From: Caulobacter sp. Root343
Lineage (GTDB): Bacteria; Pseudomonadota; Alphaproteobacteria; Caulobacterales; Caulobacteraceae
Assembly (NCBI RefSeq): GCF_001425745.1
Contig: NZ_LMDF01000011.1
Location: 257,746-321,745, forward strand
Reading direction: 5' to 3'
Length of the DNA stretch: 64,000 bases
How positions within the stretch are numbered: the first letter of the stretch is position 1; every line of letters starts with the position of its first letter. Shown here in pieces: positions 1 through 10,351 of the stretch. The translations under genes were made by a program, and so were the position numbers. The notes below the pieces were generated by a model, which did no database searches, had not been told where the DNA came from, and saw nothing but the letters and a program-made list of their open reading frames with translations.

Positions 1-1055
1 CGATCTCCAAGCTGGTCGCGGCGCTTGGCTTCATGACGCTCGTAGAGGCCGGCAAGGTCGGGCTGGACGACGACGCCGGCGAGATCCTGGGCTTTCCCCT
101 CCGCCACCCGCGTTTCCCGGCCGCGCGGATCACGCCCCGACAGCTGCTCTCGCACACCAGCGGCCTGCGCAATGGGCCCAGCTATCCGGTCGCCTTCGGC
201 CGCCCGCTAAGCGCGGCGCTGGCGCCCGGCGGCGTCCAGTGGGACGACGGAGCCTGGTTCGGCCCCGCCACCGAGTCGCCGGGCGACTGGTTCGCCTATG
301 CCGACGTCAACTACGCCCTGGTCGCTCAGCTGATCGAGGCGGTCAGCGGTGAGCGGTTCGACCGCTTCATGGCGCGCGTGGTCTTCGCGCCGCTGGGCCT
401 GTCCTGCGGCTACAACTGGAGCGGCGTTCCGCAAGACGTTCGCGACCGCCGCGCCGTCCTCTATCGCAAGGCCCCGTCCGACGACGGGCCATGGGACGCC
501 AAGGGCCCGTGGATCGCCCAGTTGGACGCCGCCGTCCCGCCCGCGCCGGAGCCCGCCGTCCGCACCGCCCCCGAGGCTGCCGGACGAAGCCTCGACAGCT
601 ATCGCCCCGGTGAAAACGGCTTCGTGTTCGGTCCGCAGGGCGGCCTGCGCGCCTCGGTCATGGACCTGGCCGTCATTGGTCGCGTCCTGTTGGCCAAGGG
701 CGCGCCGATCCTGAAGCCCGCGACCTTCGTCCGAATGACCGCCCCGGCCTGGCGCTTCGATCCCAAACATCCGAACGGCGAGGGCTATGGCGGCCTGATC
801 GCCGCCTACAGCCTGGGCGTCCAGACCCTGACCGGCGGAACGGGCGACAACGTCTTCGACGGCTGCGCGAGCTGGTTCGGCCACGCCGGCGACGCCTATG
901 GCCTCACCTCGGGCCTCTGGGTCGATCCGAGGTCCGGACGCGGGATCGCCTATCTGATCACCGGCCAGGCCGCGCCGCTGAAGACCAACAAGGGCCGCTC
1001 GATGTTGACCCGCCAGGAAGAGCGGTTGGCGAGTCTTCTGATCGAAGCGTTCTAG
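1..1055 (+). CDS. Serine hydrolase, beta-lactamase/class C PBP-like fold (5' end outside window)
   Basis: The gene is cut by the window edge. The open frame begins with a partial codon ending in CG, then I-S-K, so the first residue is probably the nucleophile Ser (TCG) of an S-x-x-K motif (S-I-S-K). Downstream are a Tyr-containing segment (FAYADVNYAL, compare the Y-x-N motif) and a late H-A-G (WFGHAGDAYG, compare K/H-x-G). These are the three active-site elements of the beta-lactamase/D-aminopeptidase superfamily. About 350 residues remain; the N-terminal part, including any signal peptide, is missing. The substrate cannot be inferred. An MFS efflux gene follows 33 bp downstream on the same strand. 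Confidence 0.85.
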   Translation, partial: ISKLVAALGFMTLVEAGKVGLDDDAGEILGFPLRHPRFPAARITPRQLLSHTSGLRNGPSYPVAFGRPLSAALAPGGVQWDDGAWFGPATESPGDWFAYADVNYALVAQLIEAVSGERFDRFMARVVFAPLGLSCGYNWSGVPQDVRDRRAVLYRKAPSDDGPWDAKGPWIAQLDAAVPPAPEPAVRTAPEAAGRSLDSYRPGENGFVFGPQGGLRASVMDLAVIGRVLLAKGAPILKPATFVRMTAPAWRFDPKHPNGEGYGGLIAAYSLGVQTLTGGTGDNVFDGCASWFGHAGDAYGLTSGLWVDPRSGRGIAYLITGQAAPLKTNKGRSMLTRQEERLASLLIEAF

Positions 1056-1088
1056 CCAGCTGCCGCGCGCCGGGTCATCGTCACGGCC

Positions 1089-2519
1089 ATGACCAGAGAG
1101 CAGACCTCCCCCGACGAGACGATCTCGCCCGCGCGCGGCCGCCTGATCCTGGCGGCCACCGTGCTGGGCTCCAGCCTGGCCTTCATCGACGGCTCGGTCG
1201 TCAATGTCGCCCTGCCCGCCATCCGCCAGGCGCTGAACGCGCGGCCCGAGCAGATCCAGTGGATCGTCAACGCCTACCTGCTGCTGCTGGGCTCGCTGGT
1301 CCTGATCGGCGGCTCGGCCGGCGACCGCTGGGGCCGGCGCAAGGTGTTCGTCATCGGCGTCACCCTGTTCGCCCTCGCCTCCCTGGGCTGCGCGCTCTCG
1401 CCGAGCATCGCCTTCCTGATCGCCGCCCGCGCCCTGCAGGGGATCGCCGCGGCGATGGTCGTGCCGGCCAGCCTGGCCATCCTGGGCGCCGCGTTCGACG
1501 AGAAGGCGCGCGGCCCGATGATCGGAGCCTGGGCCGGCTTCGGGGCGGTGACCGGGGCGTTCGGACCGGTGCTGGGCGGCTGGCTGGTCGACGCCGTCTC
1601 CTGGCGGGCCATCTTCCTGATCAACCTGCCGATCGCCGCCGCCACCGTCTGGCTGACCCTGAAGGCCGTGCCCGAGAGCCGCGACCCGGACGTCGAGCAC
1701 CTGGACTGGCGCGGCGCCGTCCTCGCCGCCTCGGGCCTGGGCGCCCTGACCTGGGGCCTGACGGCCGCCGGCGCCCGCGGCTGGCAGAGCCTGACCGTGT
1801 GGAGCGCCCTCGCGGCCGGCGCGGCGATCCTGGTCGGCTTCGTCGTGCTGCAGGGTCGCGAGAAGCACCCGATGATGCCGCTGACCCTCTATCGCTCGAC
1901 CACGTTCAGCGGCGCCAACCTGCTGACCCTGGCGCTGTATTTCGGTCTGACCGGGGCGATGTTCTTCCTGCCCTACGAACTGATCGCCAAGCACGGCTAC
2001 AGCGCCGCCGGGGCCGGGGCGACCCTGCTGCCGATCTCGGCGGTGATGGGGACGCTGTCGGGGTTCGCCGGTCGGATGGCCAACAAGGTCGGGGCGCGGG
2101 CCATGCTGACCGTGGGTCCGATCGTCGCCGGCCTCGGCTTCGCCCTGCTGGCCGCGCCCTGGCTGGGAAGCGGCTTCTGGACCGGGGTGCTGCCCGGCCT
2201 GCTGGTGCTGGCCCTGGGCATGACGATCAGCGTCGCGCCGCTGACCAGCACGGTGATGGCGGCGGTCCCGTCCAGCCATGCCGGCGTCGCCTCGGGCATC
2301 AACAACGCCGTCGCCCGGGTCGCGGGCCTGCTGGCCGTGGCGGTCCTGGGCCTCGTCTATTTCGCCCCCGGCGGCGGAGGCTATCCGTGGGTGATGGGGA
2401 TCAGCGCCGTGGCGGCGATCGTGGCGGGTCTCGTCGGTGCGGCCACGATCAGAACCGATGCGCCTAGAAGCGGTGAGCGAGACCGATCACCAGCTCCAGG
2501 TCCGGAGTCCGGCGATTGA
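1089..2519 (+). CDS. MFS multidrug efflux transporter, DHA2 (14-TM, EmrB/QacA) type
   Basis: A 476-residue hydrophobic protein with about 14 predicted membrane segments, the usual size of DHA2 drug:H+ antiporters. The N-terminal TM1 contains FIDGSVVNVALPAI, typical of EmrB/QacA proteins, and the loop after TM2 carries the MFS motif A (AGDRWGRRKVF). It probably exports hydrophobic compounds across the inner membrane, but no substrate can be named. There is no adjacent EmrA-like adaptor. The Shine-Dalgarno before the ATG at 1089 is weak. The 3' end runs 56 bp into the end of the convergent gene that terminates at 2464. Confidence 0.88.
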   Translation: MTREQTSPDETISPARGRLILAATVLGSSLAFIDGSVVNVALPAIRQALNARPEQIQWIVNAYLLLLGSLVLIGGSAGDRWGRRKVFVIGVTLFALASLGCALSPSIAFLIAARALQGIAAAMVVPASLAILGAAFDEKARGPMIGAWAGFGAVTGAFGPVLGGWLVDAVSWRAIFLINLPIAAATVWLTLKAVPESRDPDVEHLDWRGAVLAASGLGALTWGLTAAGARGWQSLTVWSALAAGAAILVGFVVLQGREKHPMMPLTLYRSTTFSGANLLTLALYFGLTGAMFFLPYELIAKHGYSAAGAGATLLPISAVMGTLSGFAGRMANKVGARAMLTVGPIVAGLGFALLAAPWLGSGFWTGVLPGLLVLALGMTISVAPLTSTVMAAVPSSHAGVASGINNAVARVAGLLAVAVLGLVYFAPGGGGYPWVMGISAVAAIVAGLVGAATIRTDAPRSGERDRSPAPGPESGD

Positions 2520-3264
2520 GACCGGCATAGGCCGAGGCGTCCAGCTGGACGTCGGGCCAGGCCTTGGGCGTCCAGGCGGCGGTCAGGTCGAAGCTGGCCT
2601 GGGTGATCCGCCCCGAAGGATCGTCGTCGACATCGACCCACAGCTCCGCGCCCAAGTTGACCGGCCCGACCGCGCGGCCCACGCCGCCGGCCAGGGCATA
2701 GCCCGCGTGACGCCCGGAGCCGCTGGCGTTGACCCGCGCGTCCAGCTCGGGCGCCAGGCTCAGCGACCAGTCGGCGTTCAGCGGGATCGAGACGGGGACG
2801 ATGACGCCGCCTTGCCAAGCGTCGGCGCCGATCCCCTCCGCGCCCGTCGGGGCGACGACGAAGGGCTGGACCGCGACCGAGACGCCGTCGCCGGCCGGGT
2901 TCCGCAGCGACCACCGCAGGGCCAGGCCCAGGTCGCCGGCGCCTGAGACGGTCGAGGTCGCGCCGCCGGTCTTGGTCCGCACCCGCTCGCGGGCGGTCCA
3001 GCTCAGCTGACCCTCGAGCGTTGAGGCCAGGCCGAGGCGCAATTCGAGGCCGCCGTAGGAAACGTCGTCGACCGAGGTCCCGCCGCCGCGGCTGAAGACC
3101 GCGTCGACCCCGCCCAGCTCGGCCTGGAAGCGCCCCGCGTCCAGCACGCAAGGCGGCGAGCCTTTGCCGGGCCGGTCGGCGCAGAAGTCACGGTCCTGGG
3201 CGTCGGCCGCGCCAGCCAGCACAAGAGCGGTGAGCGCCAGCGAGGCGATGCGGATCGGGGCCAT
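2464..3264 (-). CDS. Outer-membrane-type protein, MetA-pathway/transporter-like (putative)
   Basis: Encodes about 266 residues beginning with a clear signal peptide (MAPIRIASLALTALVLAGA) followed by a mature part rich in alternating polar/hydrophobic strands and ending in Phe (GLAHRF), as in outer-membrane beta-barrels. The pattern resembles the family annotated as transporter or phenol MetA-pathway protein, a resemblance I infer without a search. I chose the ATG at 3264 because an AAGGAG Shine-Dalgarno lies just upstream; an in-frame extension to 3303 lacks one. The gene ends 56 bp inside the convergent MFS gene. No function is known. Confidence 0.7.
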   Translation of the reverse strand: MAPIRIASLALTALVLAGAADAQDRDFCADRPGKGSPPCVLDAGRFQAELGGVDAVFSRGGGTSVDDVSYGGLELRLGLASTLEGQLSWTARERVRTKTGGATSTVSGAGDLGLALRWSLRNPAGDGVSVAVQPFVVAPTGAEGIGADAWQGGVIVPVSIPLNADWSLSLAPELDARVNASGSGRHAGYALAGGVGRAVGPVNLGAELWVDVDDDPSGRITQASFDLTAAWTPKAWPDVQLDASAYAGLNRRTPDLELVIGLAHRF

Positions 3265-3323
3265 GCTCTCTCCTTCGCCCGGAAACACGACAAGCAACGC
3301 CATAAGCTAGGCCGCGACGGCCG

Positions 3324-4448
3324 CTAAAGCGAGGCGTAGGCGGCCTCGATCAGGCGCACGGCGCGCGGGTCGCCGATCAGCGCATTGCCCTGCTTGTTCA
3401 TCACATACGAGCCCGACACCCCACGCGTCGGGTCGGCGAAGGCGCACGAGCCGCCCCAGCCCGAATGGCCGAACGCCTCGGCCGTTGGGCCGTAGAACAT
3501 GTTGGGCTCGTTGCGCATGAAGCCCGCGCCCCAGCTGATCACATAGGGCAGGACGAGGTCCTGACCGACGATGCGCTGGACCGTGGCGGCCTTGATCCCG
3601 GCCGGGGTGATCAGCGAACGGCCATCCAGGCTGCCGCCGCTGGCCAGGGCGCCCATCAGCCGGGCCAGGGCCGCGGCGGTGGCGTGGCCGTTGGCGGACG
3701 GGATCTCGACCCGCCGCCACTCGGCCGCGCCCCTGCCGCCGGGCGAGGACCACGGCTTCAGGAAGGCGGCCGTCACGGCGGCGTTGAGCTCGCCGAACTT
3801 GGGCAGGGCGGTCGGCCGCATCAACTCGGCGACACGGCCGTGCTCGCTGTCGGGCAGGCCGATCCACAGGTCCAGGCCCAGCGGAACCGCGATGTCCTCG
3901 CGCAGCGCCGTGCCCATGGTGCGGCCGTCGACGCGGCGGAAGATCTCGCCGGCGAGGTAGCCGAAGGTGACAGGGTGATAGCCGCTGGCCGAGCCGATCG
4001 GGAACAACGGGGCCATGGCCGCCAGCTTGGCGCAGGTGGCGTCCCAGTCGAACCACAGGGCCGGGTCGGTCTCGTCGGGGAAGCCGGAGAGGCCGGCCTG
4101 GTGCGACAGCGCCTGCTCGATCGTGACCGCCTGCTTGCCGTTCTGGGCGAACTCGGGCCAGACGTCGGCGACGGGCTGGTCGTAGGCCAGGCGGCCCTCA
4201 TCGACCAGGCGGGCGACCAGCAGGGCGGCGATCGCCTTGGTGGTCGAGAACAGGGCCGTCAGGGTGTCGGGACCGAACGGGACCTCCCGCTTGCGGTCGG
4301 CGAAGCCGCCCATCAGGTCGACGACGATCTCGCCGTCGATGGCGAAGGCGAAGCGCGCGCCCAGCTCGCCACTATTGGCGAAATTGGCCTCGAAGGCGTC
4401 GCGGACGCGGGCGAAGCGGTCGGGGCAGAGGCCGGTGATCTCGGTCAT
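3324..4448 (-). CDS. Serine hydrolase, beta-lactamase family (EstB-like esterase)
   Basis: 374 residues, cytoplasmic by appearance (no signal peptide). The nucleophile motif is S68-T-T-K71 (LFSTTKAIAALL). A central Tyr lies in GYHPVTFGYLAGEI, and the late H-S-G is in AFGHSGWGGS. This is the class C beta-lactamase/EstB esterase fold; most members hydrolyse small esters rather than beta-lactams. The start codon overlaps the pdxY stop by 4 bp (4445-4448), so the two genes are translationally coupled with pdxY first. A functional link to vitamin B6 is not evident. Confidence 0.85.
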   Translation of the reverse strand: MTEITGLCPDRFARVRDAFEANFANSGELGARFAFAIDGEIVVDLMGGFADRKREVPFGPDTLTALFSTTKAIAALLVARLVDEGRLAYDQPVADVWPEFAQNGKQAVTIEQALSHQAGLSGFPDETDPALWFDWDATCAKLAAMAPLFPIGSASGYHPVTFGYLAGEIFRRVDGRTMGTALREDIAVPLGLDLWIGLPDSEHGRVAELMRPTALPKFGELNAAVTAAFLKPWSSPGGRGAAEWRRVEIPSANGHATAAALARLMGALASGGSLDGRSLITPAGIKAATVQRIVGQDLVLPYVISWGAGFMRNEPNMFYGPTAEAFGHSGWGGSCAFADPTRGVSGSYVMNKQGNALIGDPRAVRLIEAAYASL

Positions 4449-5293
4449 GCAAGCCGCTCGATGCGCACGGTCGGCGAGGTCTGCTTGATCCGCGCGCCCA
4501 TGGCCACGATCGGCAGCTCGGGGGCGTTCCAGATGTTGGCGGCGGTGACCGTCTCGGCCACCCCGCCGACGGCGCGGGCCAGGCCGTACGAGAAGGTCTG
4601 GCCCTCCAGGATCGAGGCGGCGTAGAGGGCGGTCAGCAGGTCGCCGGTGCCGTTGGGCGAGCGCTCGGCCTTGGCGTGGGCGGCCAGCCAGGCCTCCTTC
4701 TTGTCGGCCAGCACGACGCCGATCTCGGCTCCGCGCTGGACCGAGGAGACCAGGGTCGTCTTGCCCAGCAGCCGGGCGGCCTTCATGGCCGAGACCGGGT
4801 CGCGGGCGTCGGTTCCGGTCAGCTTCTTCAGCTCCCAGGAATTGCAGGCCACGACGTCGGCGCGCGGGATCAGGTCGGCGATGATCTCGTCGGCGGTCTC
4901 GGCCGGGATGTAGAGGCCCTTGCCGGCGTCGCCCATGGTCGGATCGACGATGACGACCGGCTTGCGGGTGGCCGCGCCCTGGCGCGGGCTCGCGCGCACC
5001 GCGTCGATCACGCGCGCAGCGGACCGGGCCTGGGCGGAGGTGGCGAAGTAGCCGGTGATGACCACGTCCACCAGGCCGAACAGGCCGTTGGCCTCGATGC
5101 CGTCCAGCATGCCCTCGAACACCTCGATCGGCACCGGGGCTCCGCCGGGCAAGCCCCAGCCGGGATGCCGGCCGTACAGCACCGTCGGCACGACCATCGA
5201 GTCGATCCGGAACTGGGCCAGGGCGGTGGCTTGCGCCGTCGCGCCCACCTGGCTGCCGGCGACATGGCTGGAGATGATCAAGGCTAGCGGCAT
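4445..5293 (-). CDS. pdxY: Pyridoxal kinase PdxY
   Basis: Phosphorylates pyridoxal (and related B6 vitamers) with ATP in the pyridoxal-5'-phosphate salvage pathway. The 282-residue protein belongs to the ribokinase-like fold: N-terminal LALIISSHVAGSQVG, the PTVLYGRHPGWG segment characteristic of PdxY/PdxK, and the C-terminal G-T-G-D anion hole with catalytic Asp (NGTGDLLTALY). I placed the start at 5293 because family members begin at this Met; the frame is open a further 20 codons upstream without conserved sequence. It is the first gene of a two-gene unit with the downstream serine hydrolase (4-bp overlap). Confidence 0.92.
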   Translation of the reverse strand: MPLALIISSHVAGSQVGATAQATALAQFRIDSMVVPTVLYGRHPGWGLPGGAPVPIEVFEGMLDGIEANGLFGLVDVVITGYFATSAQARSAARVIDAVRASPRQGAATRKPVVIVDPTMGDAGKGLYIPAETADEIIADLIPRADVVACNSWELKKLTGTDARDPVSAMKAARLLGKTTLVSSVQRGAEIGVVLADKKEAWLAAHAKAERSPNGTGDLLTALYAASILEGQTFSYGLARAVGGVAETVTAANIWNAPELPIVAMGARIKQTSPTVRIERLA

Positions 5294-5350
5294 GGCAAAG
5301 CGATTAGCGGAGCATTGAGGACTTGAATAGGGCGGTTGCGCGGGGGAGGC

Positions 5351-5390
5351 CAAAAGAGAAAGGCCCGCCGTCGCCAGCGGGCCTTCCCTT
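5351..5390 (-). terminator. Rho-independent terminator of ahcY
   Basis: On the minus strand the stem GGCCCGC/GCGGGCC (5362-5368 with 5377-5383) is followed by a T-rich run (5351-5361). It lies about 75 bp past the ahcY stop. Two further small hairpins sit between stop and terminator: TTTCCG/CGGAAA (5406-5420) and GTCGCT/AGCGAC (5422-5439). The ahcY transcript would therefore end in three consecutive stem-loops. Confidence 0.8.
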
Positions 5391-5459
5391 TGGAAAATCA
5401 GGCAATTTCCGTAGCGGAAACGTCGCTCTTTATAGCGACAAGCCTCCTGGTCCCCAGGC

Positions 5460-6851
<1,392 letters not shown>

Positions 6852-6931
6852 GGTCGGCTCCTGCGGAAGTCGTGAGAATGAAGTGTCTTGGGCGGGGCTT
6901 ATACAGCCCCGAGCCCTTCCGAGCAATTAAC

Positions 6932-6951
6932 GCATAAAGATATCCTTATGC
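6932..6951 (-). promoter_or_regulatory. Palindromic operator upstream of ahcY (SahR-like)
   Basis: GCATAAAGATATCCTTATGC is a 20-bp palindrome with a single mismatched pair, in the 130-bp gap between ahcY and the upstream DUF1176 gene. It is AT-rich against a GC-rich background. ArsR-family SahR repressors are known to control ahcY and methionine-cycle genes in Proteobacteria from AT-rich palindromes of this kind. Assignment to SahR is inference; the palindrome itself is directly seen. Confidence 0.6.
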
Positions 6952-6981
6952 GATGTGGGTGGTGCGGGTCGCGAGCCGTCG

Positions 6982-8037
6982 CTAACGGCTGCGATAGGTC
7001 TCGACCCAGAACTCTTCGGGCAGGCCTCGGCAAACCGAAAGTTCGCTGCGATCGGCCAGGACGAAGGCCTTGCCGGTCCAGACACGGGTCTCGGTGATCC
7101 CGCAGTCGGCGACGCCCCGGCCCTTGGCGTAGCTGTAGAGCTTCTGCTGGTCGGCGTCGTAGTTGGCGTTGGTGGCCATGGCCCGTTCGTCGGCGGCGCG
7201 CGGACCGCCCCCTTCCCCATCGCCCAGGTCGGCGAGACGCGCATGGCCGCCCGCCTCGTCGGCCAGCACCAGGGCCGAGGCGGTCTGGTAGGCGCCCACC
7301 CAGCAGGGGATCACCCACAGCACCAGGCCCGGCCCCAGTCGGCTCGACTCCGGAGCCTCCAGCGCCGGATTGTCGGACGTGCAGTCCAGGCCCGCGATGC
7401 GCTTGCGCACCAAGGCCGGGAGCTTGTCGGTCAGGCCCTTCTGGCTGACGGCTCGAGCGGCGCGGATGACCGGGGCCGGCGGCGGCGCGGGAACGGCGGC
7501 GGCGGGCGCGGCCCCCTTGGCGACCAGGGCGGTGACGCCGCCCACTCGCTTTTGCCGGTCGTCGATCCAGCGCAGGACGGCCGAAGCGCCGGACAGCGAC
7601 ACCGTCGCCACGGCTTTCTTGCCGGCTCTCAGCTCTAGCCCGGCGCCCCGCGCGATCGCCGCCGAAAGCGCCGCGCCGTCCGCCACGGCCCAGGTGCGGA
7701 AGTCCTCGTTGCCGCCTTCCGGAGCGTCGGTTCGCGCCACGGCCTTGCCGTCGATGAACAGGTCCAGGGCCCCCGCGACGCCTCGGCCCTGCTCGGGTCC
7801 CAGCACCAGGTCGAACAGGGGTGGAGCGTTCCGTCCGGCGTCGCGGCGGACGCGCAGGGCCACGCCGTCGACATCATCCGACGAAAAGCCGTAGGCCGTG
7901 CAGGCCCGGACATTGTCGCAGGCGCCCCACCAGTCCTTGATCTCCAGCTTGTCGCGGGCGGCGGCCGGCCCAGCCAGCAGGAGGACGGCGCACAGTACGG
8001 CCCATGGGGCCGGCGTCGGGACCACCAGCCGGATCAT
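6982..8037 (-). CDS. DUF1176 family secreted protein
   Basis: A 351-residue protein with an N-terminal signal peptide (PWAVLCAVLLLAGPAAA) and the layout of DUF1176 proteins: an early C-D-N/C-x-A pair (WWGACDNVRACTAYG), a basic/acidic mid-region, and a C-terminal half with conserved Cys in CTSDNP, IPCWVG and SVCRGLPEEFWVETYR. Exported; function unknown. It starts one nucleotide after the divL stop codon, so the two are almost certainly co-transcribed with divL first. The start is the only Met that yields a signal peptide. Confidence 0.82.
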   Translation of the reverse strand: MIRLVVPTPAPWAVLCAVLLLAGPAAARDKLEIKDWWGACDNVRACTAYGFSSDDVDGVALRVRRDAGRNAPPLFDLVLGPEQGRGVAGALDLFIDGKAVARTDAPEGGNEDFRTWAVADGAALSAAIARGAGLELRAGKKAVATVSLSGASAVLRWIDDRQKRVGGVTALVAKGAAPAAAVPAPPPAPVIRAARAVSQKGLTDKLPALVRKRIAGLDCTSDNPALEAPESSRLGPGLVLWVIPCWVGAYQTASALVLADEAGGHARLADLGDGEGGGPRAADERAMATNANYDADQQKLYSYAKGRGVADCGITETRVWTGKAFVLADRSELSVCRGLPEEFWVETYRSR

Positions 8038-8038
8038 C

Positions 8039-10351
8039 CTAGAAGCCCAGCTCGGGCTGCATCGCCCCCGGCTGCTGGGTCTCGGGCAGGTGACAGGTGA
8101 AGGTCGATCCGGCCCCCGGTTCGCTTTCCAGCGCCACCCAGCCGCCGTGCAGCTCGACCAGCGCCTTGACCAGGGCCAGGCCCAGGCCCGGACCGCCCCG
8201 GTCGCGGCCGACGAAGCGGTCGAAGATGTGGGCCTGGACGTGGAACGGCACGCCCCGGCCGGTGTCGGAAACGTCCAGCCGCACCTCGCCCAGGGCTCGG
8301 CGAGCCTGCAGGGTGACCCGGCCGCCGGGCGGGGTCTGGCGCAGGGCATTCTCGACCAGATGGTCCAGGGTCTGGGTCAGGCGCTTGGCGTCGCCGCGGA
8401 TCAAGCCGACGTCCTCCTCGCACTCCACCGCGAGCGTCACCCCACCCAGTTGGGCGTCCTTCAGGGCGCGCTCCTGGGCGTTCAGCAGCAGGTCGGCGAC
8501 GCGGATGTCCTCGATCTCCAGCGCCATCTCGCCGGCGTCGATCTGGGCCATGTCCAGCACGTCGTCGATCGAGCGGGCCAGTTGGGTGGCGGCGGCGCGG
8601 ACGGCGGCGACGTGGTTGCGGCCCCGCTCGGAAATGCCGTCGGCCCGCTCCAGCAGCTCGGAATAGCCGATGATCGTGGTCAGCGGCGTGCGCAGCTCGT
8701 ACGAGACGTTGCCGACGAAGTCGCGCTTCAGCCGTTCGGCCTCGGCCAAGGCCGCTGAGCGGTCAGCAAGAGCGCTTTGCAGGTCGCGGGTGTCGGTGAC
8801 GTCGGCGAAGGCGATCAGGGTCGCGCCATCGGGCAGCGGCCGGCTCTGATAGACGACGATGCGATCGTCCGAGGTCCGCACCTCGCCCGAGGTGGGGGCG
8901 CGCATCTGCGGGTCGGGATCGGCCACTCGCCCCTTCAGGTCGCGCCAGAAGGCCAGGTCGTGCAGGCGCGGCACGCACAGCTCGACCACGCCCTCGAAGT
9001 CGCCGGCCGCCTCCAGGGCGTGCGGGGTGACGTTCCAGAACGTCTCGAACGCCTCGTTGTGCAGGCGCAGGCGGCCGTCCGAGCCGAACACCGCGACCGC
9101 GTCGTTCAGCTTGTCCAGCGTGGCCTGCTGCACCTGGATCAGGGCGTTGTATTGGGCCCGCAGCTTCAGCTCACCGGTGATGTCGGAATAGATCAGCAGC
9201 ATGCCGCCCAGCGGGTGCGGCTGGCGCACGACCTTCAGGGTCCGGCCGTCGGGCAGGTGCCAGAGGTCGTCGGCCTGGGGCCCCAGGTCCTCGTAGCGGG
9301 CCAGTTCGGCCGCCTTCCAGCTGGCGTAGTCGATGGTCTCGGGCAGACGGCGGCGCTGGCGCAGGCGGTCCAGCACCTCGCCGTGGGTCGGCCGCTCGTC
9401 CAGCCAGGCCCGCTCCAGGCCCCACAGCTCGGCGAAGGCGGTGTTGTGGTACGACAGGCGTCGCGTCTGGCTGAAGATCGCCACCGCCTCGGCGATGTGG
9501 TTCAAGGTCTCGTCGTGGGCCTCGACGTGCTTCTTGAAAGCGTCGCGGACGTCCTCGATCTCGGTGACGTCGGCGCAGAACACGCCCACCCCGCCGCCGT
9601 CCAGCGGCTGGGCCGACAGGCGGAACGCGCGGCGGCGGCCCTCCAGATTGATCCAGCGCAGGGCTTCGCGGCGTTCGCCCTTCTCGGCGGCCTCGATGAC
9701 CAGGGCGTCGGCGGCGCGGTCGAAGGTCTTGCCGACCAGGGCCGGCGCGGCGGCCGAGGTTGCTCCGACGGCGCGGACAAAAGCCTCGTTGCCCCAGACC
9801 GCCTGGCCGTCAGATCCAGCCACCCAGGCCGGTTCGGCGACGCTGTCGACGAAGGCGGCGAAGCGGGCCGCCGACGGCAGGCCGGAATCCGCGCCGGTGA
9901 CCGCCGACATCCGCAGCCAGGCCAGGGCCCCGGCCGCGCGGCCCTCGACCGACACCGAACCGCTCGGACCTCGGACCTCGAAGGCGCAGGCTTCGCCGCG
10001 CTCGAACAGGGCCGAAAGCTTGTGGGCGTGGTCGGGATCGGCCTGACCCAAAGCCGCGACCACCGCATTGACGTCATGGCCGACACCCAGCGCCTGGGCG
10101 CAGGCCGACAGGCTCTCGACGCCCGAGACCAGGCCGGCCTGGCCGCCCTCGACCTCGATCACGGCCGTGTCGAAGGCCTCGGCCCACGCCTGGGCGCCGG
10201 ACGCCCCGCCCTCCTGCCGGGCCAGGCGCGCCTTGAGCGCGGCGATGCGGGCCTCGAAGCTCCGGCGCTGCCCCAGCGACCACAGGGTGGCGCAAATGGC
10301 GAGGCAGACCGCGCCGGCCGCCGCCGCGAGGATCAGGTCATTCGAAGTCAT
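8039..10351 (-). CDS. divL: Cell-cycle pseudo-histidine (tyrosine) kinase DivL
   Basis: 770 residues: an N-terminal membrane helix (residues ~5-25), several PAS-type segments (~150-500), a dimerisation/phospho-acceptor helix and an HATPase domain (DTGRGVPFHVQAHIF, GGPGLGLALVKA). The acceptor box reads FVGNVSYELRTPLTTI, with Tyr551 where ordinary kinases have His. This substitution and the length match Caulobacter crescentus DivL (769 aa, Tyr550), which senses DivK phosphorylation and controls the CckA-CtrA pathway at the new pole. The ATP-binding domain looks intact. A DUF1176 gene follows one base downstream. Confidence 0.95.
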   Translation of the reverse strand: MTSNDLILAAAAGAVCLAICATLWSLGQRRSFEARIAALKARLARQEGGASGAQAWAEAFDTAVIEVEGGQAGLVSGVESLSACAQALGVGHDVNAVVAALGQADPDHAHKLSALFERGEACAFEVRGPSGSVSVEGRAAGALAWLRMSAVTGADSGLPSAARFAAFVDSVAEPAWVAGSDGQAVWGNEAFVRAVGATSAAAPALVGKTFDRAADALVIEAAEKGERREALRWINLEGRRRAFRLSAQPLDGGGVGVFCADVTEIEDVRDAFKKHVEAHDETLNHIAEAVAIFSQTRRLSYHNTAFAELWGLERAWLDERPTHGEVLDRLRQRRRLPETIDYASWKAAELARYEDLGPQADDLWHLPDGRTLKVVRQPHPLGGMLLIYSDITGELKLRAQYNALIQVQQATLDKLNDAVAVFGSDGRLRLHNEAFETFWNVTPHALEAAGDFEGVVELCVPRLHDLAFWRDLKGRVADPDPQMRAPTSGEVRTSDDRIVVYQSRPLPDGATLIAFADVTDTRDLQSALADRSAALAEAERLKRDFVGNVSYELRTPLTTIIGYSELLERADGISERGRNHVAAVRAAATQLARSIDDVLDMAQIDAGEMALEIEDIRVADLLLNAQERALKDAQLGGVTLAVECEEDVGLIRGDAKRLTQTLDHLVENALRQTPPGGRVTLQARRALGEVRLDVSDTGRGVPFHVQAHIFDRFVGRDRGGPGLGLALVKALVELHGGWVALESEPGAGSTFTCHLPETQQPGAMQPELGF

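Noticed and set aside
207..2279. Very long open frame opposite the serine hydrolase and MFS genes
   Set aside because: Its product is low-complexity Arg/Gly/Ala/Gln, as expected from the antisense of GC-rich coding DNA; similar shadows occur opposite most genes here.
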